The notes beneath the pieces are model-generated. The model was not told the DNA's origin. It saw only the letters and a program-made list of their open reading frames with translations, and searched no databases. The position numbers were made by a program, and so were the translations under genes. Positions 1 to 6,788 of a stretch of DNA of 25,367 nt are shown here, one piece after another (position 1 is the first letter of the stretch; every line of letters begins with the position of its first letter). Source of the stretch: Betaproteobacteria bacterium (GTDB lineage: Bacteria; Pseudomonadota; Gammaproteobacteria; Burkholderiales; Thiobacillaceae); the NCBI GenBank assembly GCA_016873905.1, contig VGVU01000006.1, positions 1-25,367 of the forward strand, read 5' to 3'.

Positions 1-382
1 AATTCCCGGGCACGCTGTCGAGCCTGAGCACATTGACCAGGAAATCGGTCAGCTCGTAGGTGCGCGCGGCGAGGCCCTCGCTGCGCGCAAGCAGAGCCGG
101 ATCGTCGCGGAACAGCTCGGGGTAATGAGCGCGGACCATGCCGCCGCAGGAGCCGGAGGGGGCGACGACATAGTCGAAGCCCTCGAACTCGTCGAGCACC
201 TTGCGCGCCAGCGCGATGGCCGTGGCACGGTCGCCGGAGTTGTACGCCGGCTGGCCGCAGCAGGTCTGCGTCTGCGGCACTTCCACCGTGCAACCGCCGT
301 GCTCGAGCAGGCGCAGCGCGGCGAAGGCGACACTCGGCCGCATGAGGTCGGCGAGGCAGGTGACAAAGAGGGCGACGCGCAA
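1..382 (-). CDS. lutA: LutA-like (Fe-S)-binding CCG-domain protein, N-terminal half (cut by window edge)
   Basis: The frame runs off the left edge of the window, so only about 127 N-terminal residues are visible. They contain a CCG (cysteine-rich) domain: an early cysteine in VTCLADLMRPSVAF, then TCCGQPAYNSGD, then PSGSCGGMVRAHYPEL. These are signatures of LutA/YkgE and GlpC-type subunits, which in LutA act with LutB and LutC in L-lactate oxidation. Family members are about 240 aa, so roughly half is missing. The start chosen is TTG at 382, preceded by CGGAG at suitable spacing. An in-frame GTG at 397 would add five residues and has no visible ribosome binding site. lutB and lutC are not in the window, so the pathway role rests on family resemblance only. 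The call is firm for the domain and moderate for the exact family member. Confidence 0.78.
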   Translation of the reverse strand, partial: MRVALFVTCLADLMRPSVAFAALRLLEHGGCTVEVPQTQTCCGQPAYNSGDRATAIALARKVLDEFEGFDYVVAPSGSCGGMVRAHYPELFRDDPALLARSEGLAARTYELTDFLVNVLRLDSVPGN

Positions 383-596
383 GTCAGGCTCCGGCACAAA
401 GGTTTCAAAAGGATAGGAACTTCAACCGCTAGCCCGGCAGTGTCTCTGCACCCGGAACCTTTCGTCAATCGGAAAACGGTCGGCTATCCCGCGATCCGCT
501 GATCGAAGCCAATTGGGGCTTATCTTCTTCGTGGCCCTGACGCGCGCGCCGCCTGGCTGACCTGCCCGGTGCTGAGGTGATCTTCCGTGAACGGGG
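383..596. other. Intergenic region between lutA and the glycosyltransferase gene
   Basis: About 200 bases separate the lutA start from the end of the glycosyltransferase gene. On the minus strand there is a TTGACG-like hexamer in the CCGATTGACGAAAGG context that could serve as a -35 for lutA, but no convincing -10 lies at the right distance. No reading frame here looks like protein, and I see no terminator hairpin with a T tract behind the glycosyltransferase gene. Confidence 0.35.
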
Positions 597-2102
597 TTAC
601 TTGCTGGTGCGGATGCCCGTAGCGGCCGGGCGGTAGCTTTCAACCAGAAAGACGCTGTAACGGCGGGTGAGGTCTCGGTGGATCGGGATGACGATCTCCG
701 GCAGGGGTGTGACCGAGGCGAAGTGCTGGCGCAGGAAGGCTGGATCACTCGGTCCGCCTACGAGCAGGAAGCTGCCATCAGGCGCGGTGCCAAGGTCGTT
801 CATAAGGGCGTAGTGACTCCGAACCTGCCCGGACAGGTTCCAGAAATAGGCTGGCCGCGAGCGAGGCCGGGCGTAATACAGGAGTTCGGTAATGACATCC
901 CGGTCGGTGCATAAGAGGCGAGCCTGGGGGTGGGCAGCGAGTTGTTCGGCCACGGCCGCACCGAAGGTGCGCCAGCCGGTGATGCGGTGATAGGGATTGG
1001 TCTTGCGGGTGAGTTCCACACCGGCCCAGCGCGTCAAATCGTGATAGTGATAAATCAAGCCGCCCAGAACCAGGTTGAGGCCCAGGGCCAGTGTCAGCAG
1101 GCGGCGGCGATTGGTTTGCAAGACGGCGATGACGACGAGCGGCGTTGCTGCGACATAGGCGAAGGCCGCCCAGTTGGCGAAGGCGCGCGAGAGCAGGGCC
1201 AGACCCAGGAAACCCGTAAGCGGCAGGGCGACAAACCAGATCAGAAAGCGCAGCGCGGGCTGTTCACGCCAACGGCGTGGGCGCAGAACCAGACCAATCA
1301 GGATGGCGAACAGGAGCGGACCAAATACGGCAAATTGGGCGCCGAAAAATTCCAGCAGTTTGCCCGGGTGGAGTAGGCCGCGATCGAGTTGTGAGATCTC
1401 GGCCGTGTGCTGAAAACTGGCAAACTGGTGTTGGGCATTCCAAAGCAGATTGGGTGCGAACACAATGAGCGCAATCGCCAGGGCGACGAAGGGTTTGGCC
1501 GTGGTCAGATGATGCCGTCGCTGCGGTTCGCTCAAGAACCAGCCCAGGGCTGCGACGCCAAAAGCGGCCATGGTGTATTTTGAGAGCAGGCCCAGGCCGA
1601 CGAGCGCCCCGAGGAGCAACCAGTCGCGCCAACGATTCAGGTCGGTAGCACGCACGAGGGCCCAGAGCGCTGCGCTCCAGAAAAAGAGCAGGGCGGCATC
1701 GGTGGTGATCAGCCAACTGCCGAGGGCAACGACCGGCAGGGTTGCATAGGCCAAGGCCGTCCACAGTGGCGCAGCGGGTGCGTGGAGGCTGGGTTGCCAG
1801 GCCAGCAGTCGGCGGGTGGTGAAATAAAGCAGGAACGCGCCCAGCGGATAAAGCACGAGCGAGGGGGCGCGCACGGCGAATTCGCTGTCCCCCAGAAGGG
1901 CGGTGCTGAGGGCGATGAGCCAGGCCAGCATGGGCGGTTTTGAGTAATAACCCCAGGCCGGTGCGGTGGACCAGTCCCAATATTGCGCCTCGTCAAAGAA
2001 GAGCTCGGGCTGGGCGTGGATGGCTGCCGCAAGCCGCCAGAGGGTGAGTGCGGCGAGGGCCAGGCCAAGCCAGCGCAGATCCTGATGGAGGCGATCAGAC
2101 AT
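597..2102 (-). CDS. GT39/ArnT-like membrane glycosyltransferase
   Basis: This 501-aa polytopic membrane protein has the arrangement of the PMT/ArnT (GT39/GT83) superfamily. These enzymes transfer a sugar from an undecaprenyl- or dolichyl-phosphate carrier to lipid or protein on the outer face of the inner membrane. Near the N-terminus (about residues 35-57) is the motif FFDEAQYWDWS followed by SKPPMLAWL. The Asp of the DEA motif is the expected catalytic residue of the first periplasmic loop. About ten or more hydrophobic segments follow, then a soluble C-terminal portion. Its ATG overlaps the end of the upstream VTT gene by 8 bases, so the two form an operon. The acceptor cannot be told from the sequence. 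Lipid A aminoarabinose transfer (true ArnT) is possible but not supported by any neighbouring arn gene. Confidence 0.85.
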   Translation of the reverse strand: MSDRLHQDLRWLGLALAALTLWRLAAAIHAQPELFFDEAQYWDWSTAPAWGYYSKPPMLAWLIALSTALLGDSEFAVRAPSLVLYPLGAFLLYFTTRRLLAWQPSLHAPAAPLWTALAYATLPVVALGSWLITTDAALLFFWSAALWALVRATDLNRWRDWLLLGALVGLGLLSKYTMAAFGVAALGWFLSEPQRRHHLTTAKPFVALAIALIVFAPNLLWNAQHQFASFQHTAEISQLDRGLLHPGKLLEFFGAQFAVFGPLLFAILIGLVLRPRRWREQPALRFLIWFVALPLTGFLGLALLSRAFANWAAFAYVAATPLVVIAVLQTNRRRLLTLALGLNLVLGGLIYHYHDLTRWAGVELTRKTNPYHRITGWRTFGAAVAEQLAAHPQARLLCTDRDVITELLYYARPRSRPAYFWNLSGQVRSHYALMNDLGTAPDGSFLLVGGPSDPAFLRQHFASVTPLPEIVIPIHRDLTRRYSVFLVESYRPAATGIRTSK

Positions 2103-2784
2103 GGGGTTGTTCCTGATCGTCCTGTGCTAACGCGCTTTCAAATTGCGCGGCCTGACGGTGTTGGCGATACAGGCGGGCGCCGATGACGGCGGAGATAACA
2201 AACAAGGCGGCGGCTACGCTCAGGCGCAGGCTGGGGTCCACATTCACGCCGCTCCCGGCGAGAGCGAAGATCAGGGTCTGAGGCAGAAAACCTAAAGCCG
2301 AGCCGGCAAAGAAGGGGAGGGCGGCGATGTGGCTGACCCCAGCGACGAGATTCGTCAGCAGATTGCTGCCGACGGGCAGGAGGCGGATCACCAGGGCCAT
2401 GTTGAACGGGCTGCGGCCGAGAAAGGTATCCACTTGTGCGATGCGCCGCGCAAAGCGGCGTTTCATCAGGTCACGGGCCAGGAGGCGGGCGTAATAAAAA
2501 CTGGCGATGCAGCCAAGGACGGTCGCCAGCAAGGCCAGCGCAGTTCCACTGACGAAACCGAAGGCATAACCGCCGAGAAAGGCAAAGACCTGGCGCGGCA
2601 GGCCCACGGCCATGGCCAGAACGCCCATGGCGATGAAGAGGATCTCGCCACGCAGGCCTTGTCCGCGCACGGCGGTGTCGATCCATTGCTCGTTGAGGCT
2701 ATCGAGGCCCAAGTGGCGCACGGTCAAGCCCAGAAATACCAGGGCCGCCATCAGAAGGGCGCTTTTTGCAAAGGTGCGTAGCAT
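2095..2784 (-). CDS. VTT-domain (DedA/TVP38/TMEM64-like) membrane protein
   Basis: This 229-aa protein has five to six hydrophobic segments and the VTT/SNARE-associated domain pattern: FAFLGGYAFGFVSG followed by a long helix, then RLLPVGSNLLTNLVAG and a G-rich segment LGFLPQTLIFALAGSG. DedA/TVP38 relatives are implicated in lipid (including undecaprenyl-phosphate) flipping and membrane homeostasis. That would suit the overlapping downstream glycosyltransferase, which needs a lipid-linked sugar; this link is inference. The start is placed at the ATG of MLRTFAKSALL. An upstream ATG at 2811 is possible, but the frame then runs antisense through the tRNA gene. No Shine-Dalgarno is visible, and a TACAAT -10-like box lies 9 bases before the ATG, so the mRNA may be leaderless. 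Confidence 0.83.
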   Translation of the reverse strand: MLRTFAKSALLMAALVFLGLTVRHLGLDSLNEQWIDTAVRGQGLRGEILFIAMGVLAMAVGLPRQVFAFLGGYAFGFVSGTALALLATVLGCIASFYYARLLARDLMKRRFARRIAQVDTFLGRSPFNMALVIRLLPVGSNLLTNLVAGVSHIAALPFFAGSALGFLPQTLIFALAGSGVNVDPSLRLSVAAALFVISAVIGARLYRQHRQAAQFESALAQDDQEQPHV

Positions 2785-2793
2785 AAGGGTCGG

Positions 2794-2799
2794 ATTGTA
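2794..2799 (-). promoter_or_regulatory. Putative -10 box (TACAAT) directly before the VTT gene
   Basis: On the minus strand TACAAT is followed by CCGACCCTT and then the ATG. Transcription would begin at or just before the start codon. A -35 element is not clear. The mrpE gene in this window has an almost identical arrangement. Confidence 0.4.
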
Positions 2800-2864
2800 T
2801 CCGCATTCCATGACGGAACTGGCGACACTCGGCAATCGGCCCAGCCGTGTTGAGGGCTTTTCGC

Positions 2865-2893
2865 TTGCCCGGGAAGGCGCTTCCCTGTATGCT
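2865..2893 (+). promoter_or_regulatory. Candidate tRNA-Ser promoter
   Basis: TTGCCC (2865-2870) and TATGCT (2888-2893) are separated by 17 bases and lie about 13 bases before the tRNA 5' end. Each matches four of six consensus positions. This is a prediction from spacing and similarity only. Confidence 0.4.
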
Positions 2894-2905
2894 TCGCAAC
2901 CTCCC

Positions 2906-2996
2906 GGAGAGGTGGATGAGTGGTTTAAGTCGCACGCCTGGAAAGCGTGTGTGGGTGAATAGCCCACCGCGGGTTCGAATCCCGCCTTCTCCGCCA
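2906..2996 (+). tRNA. tRNA-Ser (anticodon GGA)
   Basis: This 91-base class II tRNA has an encoded CCA end. The acceptor stem GGAGAGG pairs with CTTCTCC (one G-T wobble), discriminator G, then CCA. The anticodon stem CACGC/GCGTG encloses the loop CTGGAAA with anticodon GGA (2940-2942). A long variable arm of the serine type (GTGGG/CCCAC) and the T arm GCGGGTTCGAATCCCGC follow. It decodes UCC and UCU. The integrase remnant 135 bases downstream indicates that its 3' end has served as an attachment site. No second copy of the tRNA 3' end is present elsewhere in the window. Confidence 0.97.
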
Positions 2997-3056
2997 AAAC
3001 ATGGCATTGCTGCGCTAACCTATTGAATCGTGCGCGTTTAGCGCGGTGAATTTGAT

Positions 3057-3074
3057 GGGATTTCGCAGAATCCC
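3057..3074. repeat. Inverted repeat GGGATT-N6-AATCCC upstream of the integrase remnant
   Basis: Perfect 6-bp arms separated by TCGCAG lie between the tRNA 3' end and the integrase start. This could be an operator or part of an attachment region. No protein assignment can be made. Confidence 0.4.
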
Positions 3075-3102
3075 GCGTAAATCAGCGTAAAATTGTCGTA
3101 AA
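3075..3102 (+). repeat. Three helically phased CGTAAA direct repeats before the integrase remnant
   Basis: CGTAAA occurs at 3076-3081, 3086-3091 and 3097-3102, spaced 10 and 11 bases. A fourth copy is inverted (TTTACG, 3121-3126). Spacing close to one helical turn places the sites on one face of the DNA, as in arm-type integrase, excisionase or repressor sites. The role is inferred from position. Confidence 0.45.
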
Positions 3103-3130
3103 AATTTCCACGCTTGGAGTTTTACGACAA
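3093..3130 (+). promoter_or_regulatory. 11-bp perfect inverted repeat abutting the integrase start codon
   Basis: TTGTCGTAAAA (3093-3103) and TTTTACGACAA (3120-3130) are perfect inverted arms with a 16-base loop. The right arm ends immediately before the ATG at 3131, and the only GGAG of the leader lies at the 3' edge of the loop. It could be an autoregulatory operator or an mRNA hairpin limiting integrase translation. Confidence 0.45.
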
Positions 3131-3316
3131 ATGCTGACCGCGAAGCAGATCGAGGCCCTTGCGCCTCGCGAGAGATCCTACCGCGTGGCCGATTCCCGTG
3201 GCTTGTCGCTGCGGGTTGACCCCTCGGGCGCAAAATACTGGATCGCAACCGTCGCCCGGAAGACGCGCTCGCTGGGGCGCTGGCCGGATATCTCGGCCGT
3301 CGATGTCGCGCGATAA
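3131..3316 (+). pseudogene. Tyrosine recombinase/integrase remnant, N-terminal DUF4102 domain only
   Basis: Only 61 residues remain. They fit the N-terminal arm-binding (DUF4102) domain of P4/phage-type tyrosine integrases: LTAKQIEALAP, then RSYRVADSRGLSLRVDPSGAKYWI, then LGRWPDISAVDVAR. A full integrase is about 400 aa, so the core-binding and catalytic domains with the R-H-R-Y residues are absent. The frame stops at TAA just after DVAR, exactly where the sequence changes character. The start ATG is intact and its upstream control region with phased repeats survives. It lies 135 bases behind tRNA-Ser and points away from it, as in tRNA-targeted genomic islands. It is almost certainly inactive for recombination, although a small DNA-binding peptide could still be made. 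Confidence 0.8.
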
Positions 3317-3346
3317 GGCCGCGCCACTGGCTTTGTCTCTCCTGCT

Positions 3347-3378
3347 ATCGCCGTCCCGCCAGCACCGACTTTTGCGCT
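3347..3378 (+). repeat. Dispersed short repeat, copy A
   Basis: This stretch contains GCCGTCCCGCC followed by AGCACCGACTTTTG. It matches copy C (10894-10925) at 29 of 32 positions and the 25-base core of copy B (8714-8738) at 24 of 25. Copy A lies directly behind the integrase truncation. Three copies within 8 kb suggest a dispersed REP-like element. Confidence 0.6.
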
Positions 3379-3590
3379 TGGCATATGTTCGCACGTACTG
3401 CCCGCCGACGAAACCGTCAGCTTCGCTCACGGCTTCGTCGGCTGCCTTCGGGTTGGCCTTCACGGTGGTCGTAAAGCCGACCTGCGTCACCATGTAGGCG
3501 CTGCTCGGCAGCACGGGCGCGAGCTTGTCGAGCAGGTCATAGACCGCCTTGGGGTTGTGCTTCGTGTCGGCATCGACGATCAGCTTGGCG
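3379..3590 (-). pseudogene. Unidentified minus-strand gene fragment between integrase and pit remnants
   Basis: About 70 codons are open on the minus strand with a normal-looking composition: fragments include KLIVDADTKHNPKAVYDLLDKL, broken here as KLIVDADTKHN and PKAVYDLLDKL, then SSAYMVTQVGFTTTVKAN and ADEAVSEADGFVGGQYVRTY. This differs from the Arg/Ala/His-rich shadow frames opposite the other genes. I do not recognise the protein. Its 5' end is lost where pit sequence begins (about 3588), and its 3' end runs into the dispersed repeat and integrase remnant without a proper stop. It could be left from an integrative element or plasmid. The coordinates are approximate. Confidence 0.3.
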
Positions 3591-4898
3591 ATCTTCGAGG
3601 CGGCCGGCGCCCTGATCGCCGGCGGCGATGTAGTGGCGACGATTCGCGGCGGCATCATCGCGCCCAGTGCGGTGTCCAGCCCGGAGGTTTTCGTCTGGCT
3701 GATGCTGGCCGCCCTGCTGGCGGGGGCCATCTGGCTCAACATCGCCACGGCAGTGGGCGCGCCGGTCTCCACCACCCATTCCATCGTTGGCGGCGTGCTC
3801 GGCGCGGGCGTCGCCGCCGGCGGCTGGGGCGTCGCCAACTGGGACACCATGGGCTCGATCGCCGCCAGCTGGGTGATCTCGCCGGTCATGGGCGGTATTG
3901 TCGCGGCAGCTTTTCTGTATTTCATCAAGCGCCGGATCCTCTACCGTCAGGACGTGATGGCGGCGGCGCGGCGCGTCGTGCCGCTGCTGGTGGCGGGCAT
4001 GGCCTGGGTCTTCACCACCTATCTGATGCTCAAGGGCGTGCGCGCGGTGATCAAGGTCGGCTTCCTGGAATCCTTCCTGGCCGGGGGTCTGGTCGCGCTG
4101 CTCGTGTATCTCGCCGTGCGCCCGCGTGTCGCCCGCCAATCCCAAATTGCCGCGCCCAGCGACAAGGCGCGCGTCAATATCATGTTCACCATTCCGCTGA
4201 TCTTCGCGGCGGCGCTCCTGAGTTTCGCCCACGGCGCCAACGACGTGGCCAACGCCGTGGGGCCGCTGGCCGGCATCGCCGATGTGCTGGGCAGCGGGGC
4301 GGTCGGCAAGTCGGCGCAGATTCCGCTGTGGGTGATGATGATCGGCGCCCTCGGCATCTGCCTCGGGCTGGCCCTGTTCGGGCCGAAGCTGATCCGCACC
4401 GTCGGCTCGGAAATTACCGAGCTCGACCAGACGCGCGCGTTCTGCATCGCCATGTCGGCGACCATCACCGTCATCATCGCCAGCCAGCTCGGCCTGCCGG
4501 TCAGCTCGACGCACATTGCCGTCGGCGGCGTCTTTGGCGTCGGCTTCCTGCGCGAATATCTCAAGTCCAGCTACATGCGCATGGTCGATGAAATTCTCGT
4601 CCATCACCCAAGCGACGATGCCGAGGCGATCAAGGAATATCTGCAACGCTTCGATAAGGCGACGCCGCGGGAAAAGAAGGACATGCTCGACCAGTTGAAG
4701 CGCGAAGCCAAGCTGCGCACCTCGCCCGAACTGTTCTCGCGCGAGGATCGCAAGGGCCTGCGCAAGGTATACCGGGGGGAACTGATCAAGCGCAACCAGC
4801 TACAGAAGATCGTCGCCGCCTGGGTGATCACCGTGCCCGCCTCGGCGCTCCTCGGCGCGCTGTTCTTCTTCGCGCTGCGCGGTGCCTTGCTGCCGTGA
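3588..4898 (+). pseudogene. pit: PiT-family inorganic phosphate transporter, 5'-truncated
   Basis: Residues from IFEAAGALIAGGDVVATIRGG onward match the PiT (Pit/PHO-4) family, which imports phosphate as a metal complex with H+ or Na+. Visible signatures are the STTHSIVGGVLGAG segment, the second GANDVANAVGPLAG signature (about 4233-4275) and the mirrored SSTHIAVGGVFGVGF. The family begins about 45-50 residues earlier with a first membrane segment and the first GANDVANA signature. Both are missing here and replaced by unrelated sequence. The only start codon before the homology is a TTG at 3549 inside that foreign DNA. The remaining 430-odd residues, including a charged C-terminal portion and a final membrane segment, are uninterrupted, so truncation was probably recent. 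Phosphate transport is doubtful without the first signature. Confidence 0.75.
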
Positions 4899-5108
4899 CT
4901 TTCTGTCCCCCCACCCCCAGCCCCCGCCCCGGGGCGGGGGTCAAAGTAAGCTCGCTGCGCTCGCTATTACAAAGCGCCGATCCGGTTCTATCGCAGTAAC
5001 CATCTGGCGCTGGCCTTCGCCATTCCACCGCTTTGCCCGCAACGACGATGAGTTCGCGCGTGGCGCGCGATTTCATTCCGAGCGCCTTGCAGAATCGTCA
5101 TTGCGGCC
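4899..5108. other. Intergenic region with GC palindrome and repeat-like sequence
   Basis: A perfect 20-bp palindrome (arms CCCCCGCCCC and GGGGCGGGGG, 4921-4940) follows the pit remnant by about 20 bases. It would fold strongly but has no T tract, so it is not a standard intrinsic terminator. Further on, TCGCTGCGCTCGCT and a stretch around 5010-5050 resemble the dispersed non-coding repeats common between proteobacterial genes. No coding frame is supported. Confidence 0.45.
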
Positions 5109-5145
5109 TTTCGCGATAGCGAAAATTGCCGGGTGAATCTACAAT
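5109..5145 (+). promoter_or_regulatory. Putative promoter and operator of the mrp operon
   Basis: TACAAT (5140-5145) lies 8 bases before the mrpE ATG and would start transcription at or next to the start codon. The -35 position (about 5117-5122) is covered by a perfect inverted repeat TTTCGC-GATA-GCGAAA (5109-5124), a likely repressor or activator site. No Shine-Dalgarno precedes the ATG, which fits a leaderless message. Confidence 0.45.
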
Positions 5146-5153
5146 CCGCCCCT

Positions 5154-5633
5154 ATGCAATCCTTCCTCGGCGTCTTTTCCCTACTCTTTGCCTTCTGGCT
5201 GCTGCTGTCGGGCATGTACGTGCCCTTCCTGGTCACGGCAGGCGTCGGTTGCTCCGTATTCGTCTATTGGCTGGCGCGGCGCATGGGGCTGATCGACCGC
5301 GAGAGTTTTCCGTTCCGGCTGGCCGGTCGGGCGGTCTTCTCTTATTGGCCCTGGCTGGGCGGGGAAATCCTCAAGTCGGGCTGGGATGTCAGCCGCCGCA
5401 TCCTTGATCCGCGCCTTCCCATCTCGCCGACGCTGGTGGAATTTGTCCCGACCCAGAAGACCGATCTCGGCCTGGTCATCCATGCCAACTCGATCACCCT
5501 GACGCCCGGCACGATTTCCGTGGAAGTCGAGCCCGGCCGCTTTCTCGTCCATGCGCTGACCGCCGAGGGCGCGGCGGGCCTGGCCGGCAGCGAAATGGAC
5601 CGGCGCTGCACGGAACTGGAGGGCAGAGGGTGA
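5154..5633 (+). CDS. mrpE: Mrp-type Na+/H+ antiporter subunit E
   Basis: The protein is 159 aa with N-terminal membrane helices and a soluble C-terminal part. It carries the MnhE/PhaE signature HANSITLTPGTISVEV followed by FLVHALT. MrpE is a small subunit of the multi-subunit cation/proton antiporter of the inner membrane. It is first in a ten-gene operon in which each gene overlaps or touches the next; it overlaps mrpF by 4 bases (GTGA). The ATG at 5154 was chosen because it directly follows the TACAAT box. A GTG at 5133 in the same frame would add seven residues ahead of the hydrophobic start and would overlap the promoter. Confidence 0.9.
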   Translation: MQSFLGVFSLLFAFWLLLSGMYVPFLVTAGVGCSVFVYWLARRMGLIDRESFPFRLAGRAVFSYWPWLGGEILKSGWDVSRRILDPRLPISPTLVEFVPTQKTDLGLVIHANSITLTPGTISVEVEPGRFLVHALTAEGAAGLAGSEMDRRCTELEGRG

Positions 5634-5923
5634 GTCTGGTACTGGCGGGAGCAACGCTGGCGCTGATCGTCTGCACGCTGCTGGCGTTGCTGCGGGCCGC
5701 CCTCGGCCCGACCGTCTTTGACCGCCTGCAGGCCGCCAATACCGTCGGCACCAGCGCCATGATGCTGCTGGCCCTGTTCGGCTTTCTCTTTGGCCGCCCC
5801 GAGTTTCTCGACCTGGCCATCACCTACGGTCTGCTCAACGTCATCGGGGTGATTGCGGTGCTCAAGTTCTTCCGCCAGGGCGATTTGGGTGCGGCAGGTG
5901 CTAGCACGGAGAAAAAGCCGTGA
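5630..5923 (+). CDS. mrpF: Mrp-type Na+/H+ antiporter subunit F
   Basis: The protein is 97 aa with three hydrophobic segments and the MnhF motif ALGPTVFDRLQAANTVG (LxRGPTxxDR-type). It belongs to the small-subunit scaffold of the Mrp complex and corresponds to MbhB of archaeal membrane-bound hydrogenases. It starts with GTG overlapping the mrpE stop by 4 bases and ends overlapping mrpG in the same way, which implies translational coupling. The length is normal for the family. Confidence 0.9.
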   Translation: MSLVLAGATLALIVCTLLALLRAALGPTVFDRLQAANTVGTSAMMLLALFGFLFGRPEFLDLAITYGLLNVIGVIAVLKFFRQGDLGAAGASTEKKP

Positions 5924-6255
5924 GCCTGCTGGTCGACATCGCCAGCGCGCTGTGCCTGATCGCCGGCGCGTTCTTCTGCCTCGTCGGTGCCTGGGGGCTG
6001 CTGCGCATGCCGGATTTCTACACGCGCGTGCACGCGGCGAGCGTGCTCGAAACCCTGGGCGCCGACCTCATCCTGCTTGGCCTGGCGTTGCAGGCCGGCT
6101 TGACGCTGGTCGCCGTCAAGCTGCTGATGATCGGCCTGCTGATCTTCTTCGCCAGCCCGACGGCCAGCCATGCGCTGGTGCGCGCGGCGCTGCTCAGCGG
6201 AATCAAACCGTTATTGGCCACTGCCGATTCGGGAGAAGCGTCATCGAAACCCTGA
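5920..6255 (+). CDS. mrpG: Mrp-type Na+/H+ antiporter subunit G
   Basis: The protein is 111 aa with three membrane helices and the MnhG signature GLLRMPDFYTRVHAASVLETLG. It corresponds to MbhC. A GTG start overlaps the mrpF stop. Its 3' end overlaps the predicted beginning of the DUF4040 gene, whose ribosome-binding GGGAGAAG (6231-6238) lies inside mrpG. The length and motifs are normal. Confidence 0.9.
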   Translation: MSLLVDIASALCLIAGAFFCLVGAWGLLRMPDFYTRVHAASVLETLGADLILLGLALQAGLTLVAVKLLMIGLLIFFASPTASHALVRAALLSGIKPLLATADSGEASSKP

Positions 6256-6788
6256 TCATCAACGCCCTGTTGCTGCTGATGGTGCTCGCGGTGCTGGCGC
6301 TGGCGCGCACGCGCAACCTGTTCGCCGTCGTCGTCCTGTCCGGCGCCTACAGCTTCCTCATGGCCACCTTGCTGGTGGCGCTCGATGCCGTGGATGTGGC
6401 GATGACCGAAGCCGCCGTCGGCGCCGGCGTTTCCACCGTGCTGCTGCTCGGTGCCCTGCACCTGTGCAAGAGCCAGGAAGCCAAGCCGGTGCGCGGCCCC
6501 TGGTTACCTCTGCTGCTGTCGCTTGCCACGGCCGCGCTGTTGATCTACGGCGCCCTCGGCTTGCCAGATTTCGCCGACCCGAACGCGCCTATCCATCAAC
6601 ATGTGGTACCGCGCTACCTGCAGAACGAGGTCGACGTGCCCAACGTCGTCACCGCCGTGCTGGCCAGCTTCCGCGGCTACGACACGCTGGGCGAAACCAC
6701 GGTGGTGTTCACCGCCGGCGCCGGCATCATCGCCCTGCTGCGCCGGCGCAAACCCAAGGGGGAGAAGGAGGCGCACGATGGAAAATGA
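6243..6788 (+). CDS. DUF4040/MbhE-like antiporter subunit (MrpA C-terminal equivalent)
   Basis: This protein of about 181 aa corresponds to the C-terminal region of MrpA (MbhD plus MbhE in archaea). The N-terminal half has the DUF4040 pattern LARTRNLFAVVVLSGAYS and ALDAVDVAMTEAAVGAGVST. The C-terminal half has FRGYDTLGETTVVFTAGAG as in MbhE. The homology begins around IETLIINALLLL, but no ATG, GTG or TTG lies in frame near that point. The best placed codon behind the GGGAGAAG is ATC at 6243, with GTC just before it. The first canonical candidates, TTG 6270 and ATG 6279, would cut the first helix and have no ribosome binding site. The start given is therefore non-canonical and uncertain. The 3' end overlaps mrpB by 11 bases. 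Confidence 0.82.
   Translation: METLIINALLLLMVLAVLALARTRNLFAVVVLSGAYSFLMATLLVALDAVDVAMTEAAVGAGVSTVLLLGALHLCKSQEAKPVRGPWLPLLLSLATAALLIYGALGLPDFADPNAPIHQHVVPRYLQNEVDVPNVVTAVLASFRGYDTLGETTVVFTAGAGIIALLRRRKPKGEKEAHDGK

Noticed and set aside
411..423. GGATAGGAACTTC resembles an FRT recombination half-site
   Set aside because: Only one arm is similar (12 of 13 bases); the opposite arm is absent, so it is probably chance next to the lutA start.
2785..2997. Minus-strand N-terminal extension of the VTT gene running antisense through tRNA-Ser
   Set aside because: The extra 71 codons are tRNA complement and non-conserved-looking sequence; the membrane protein starts naturally at MLRTF.
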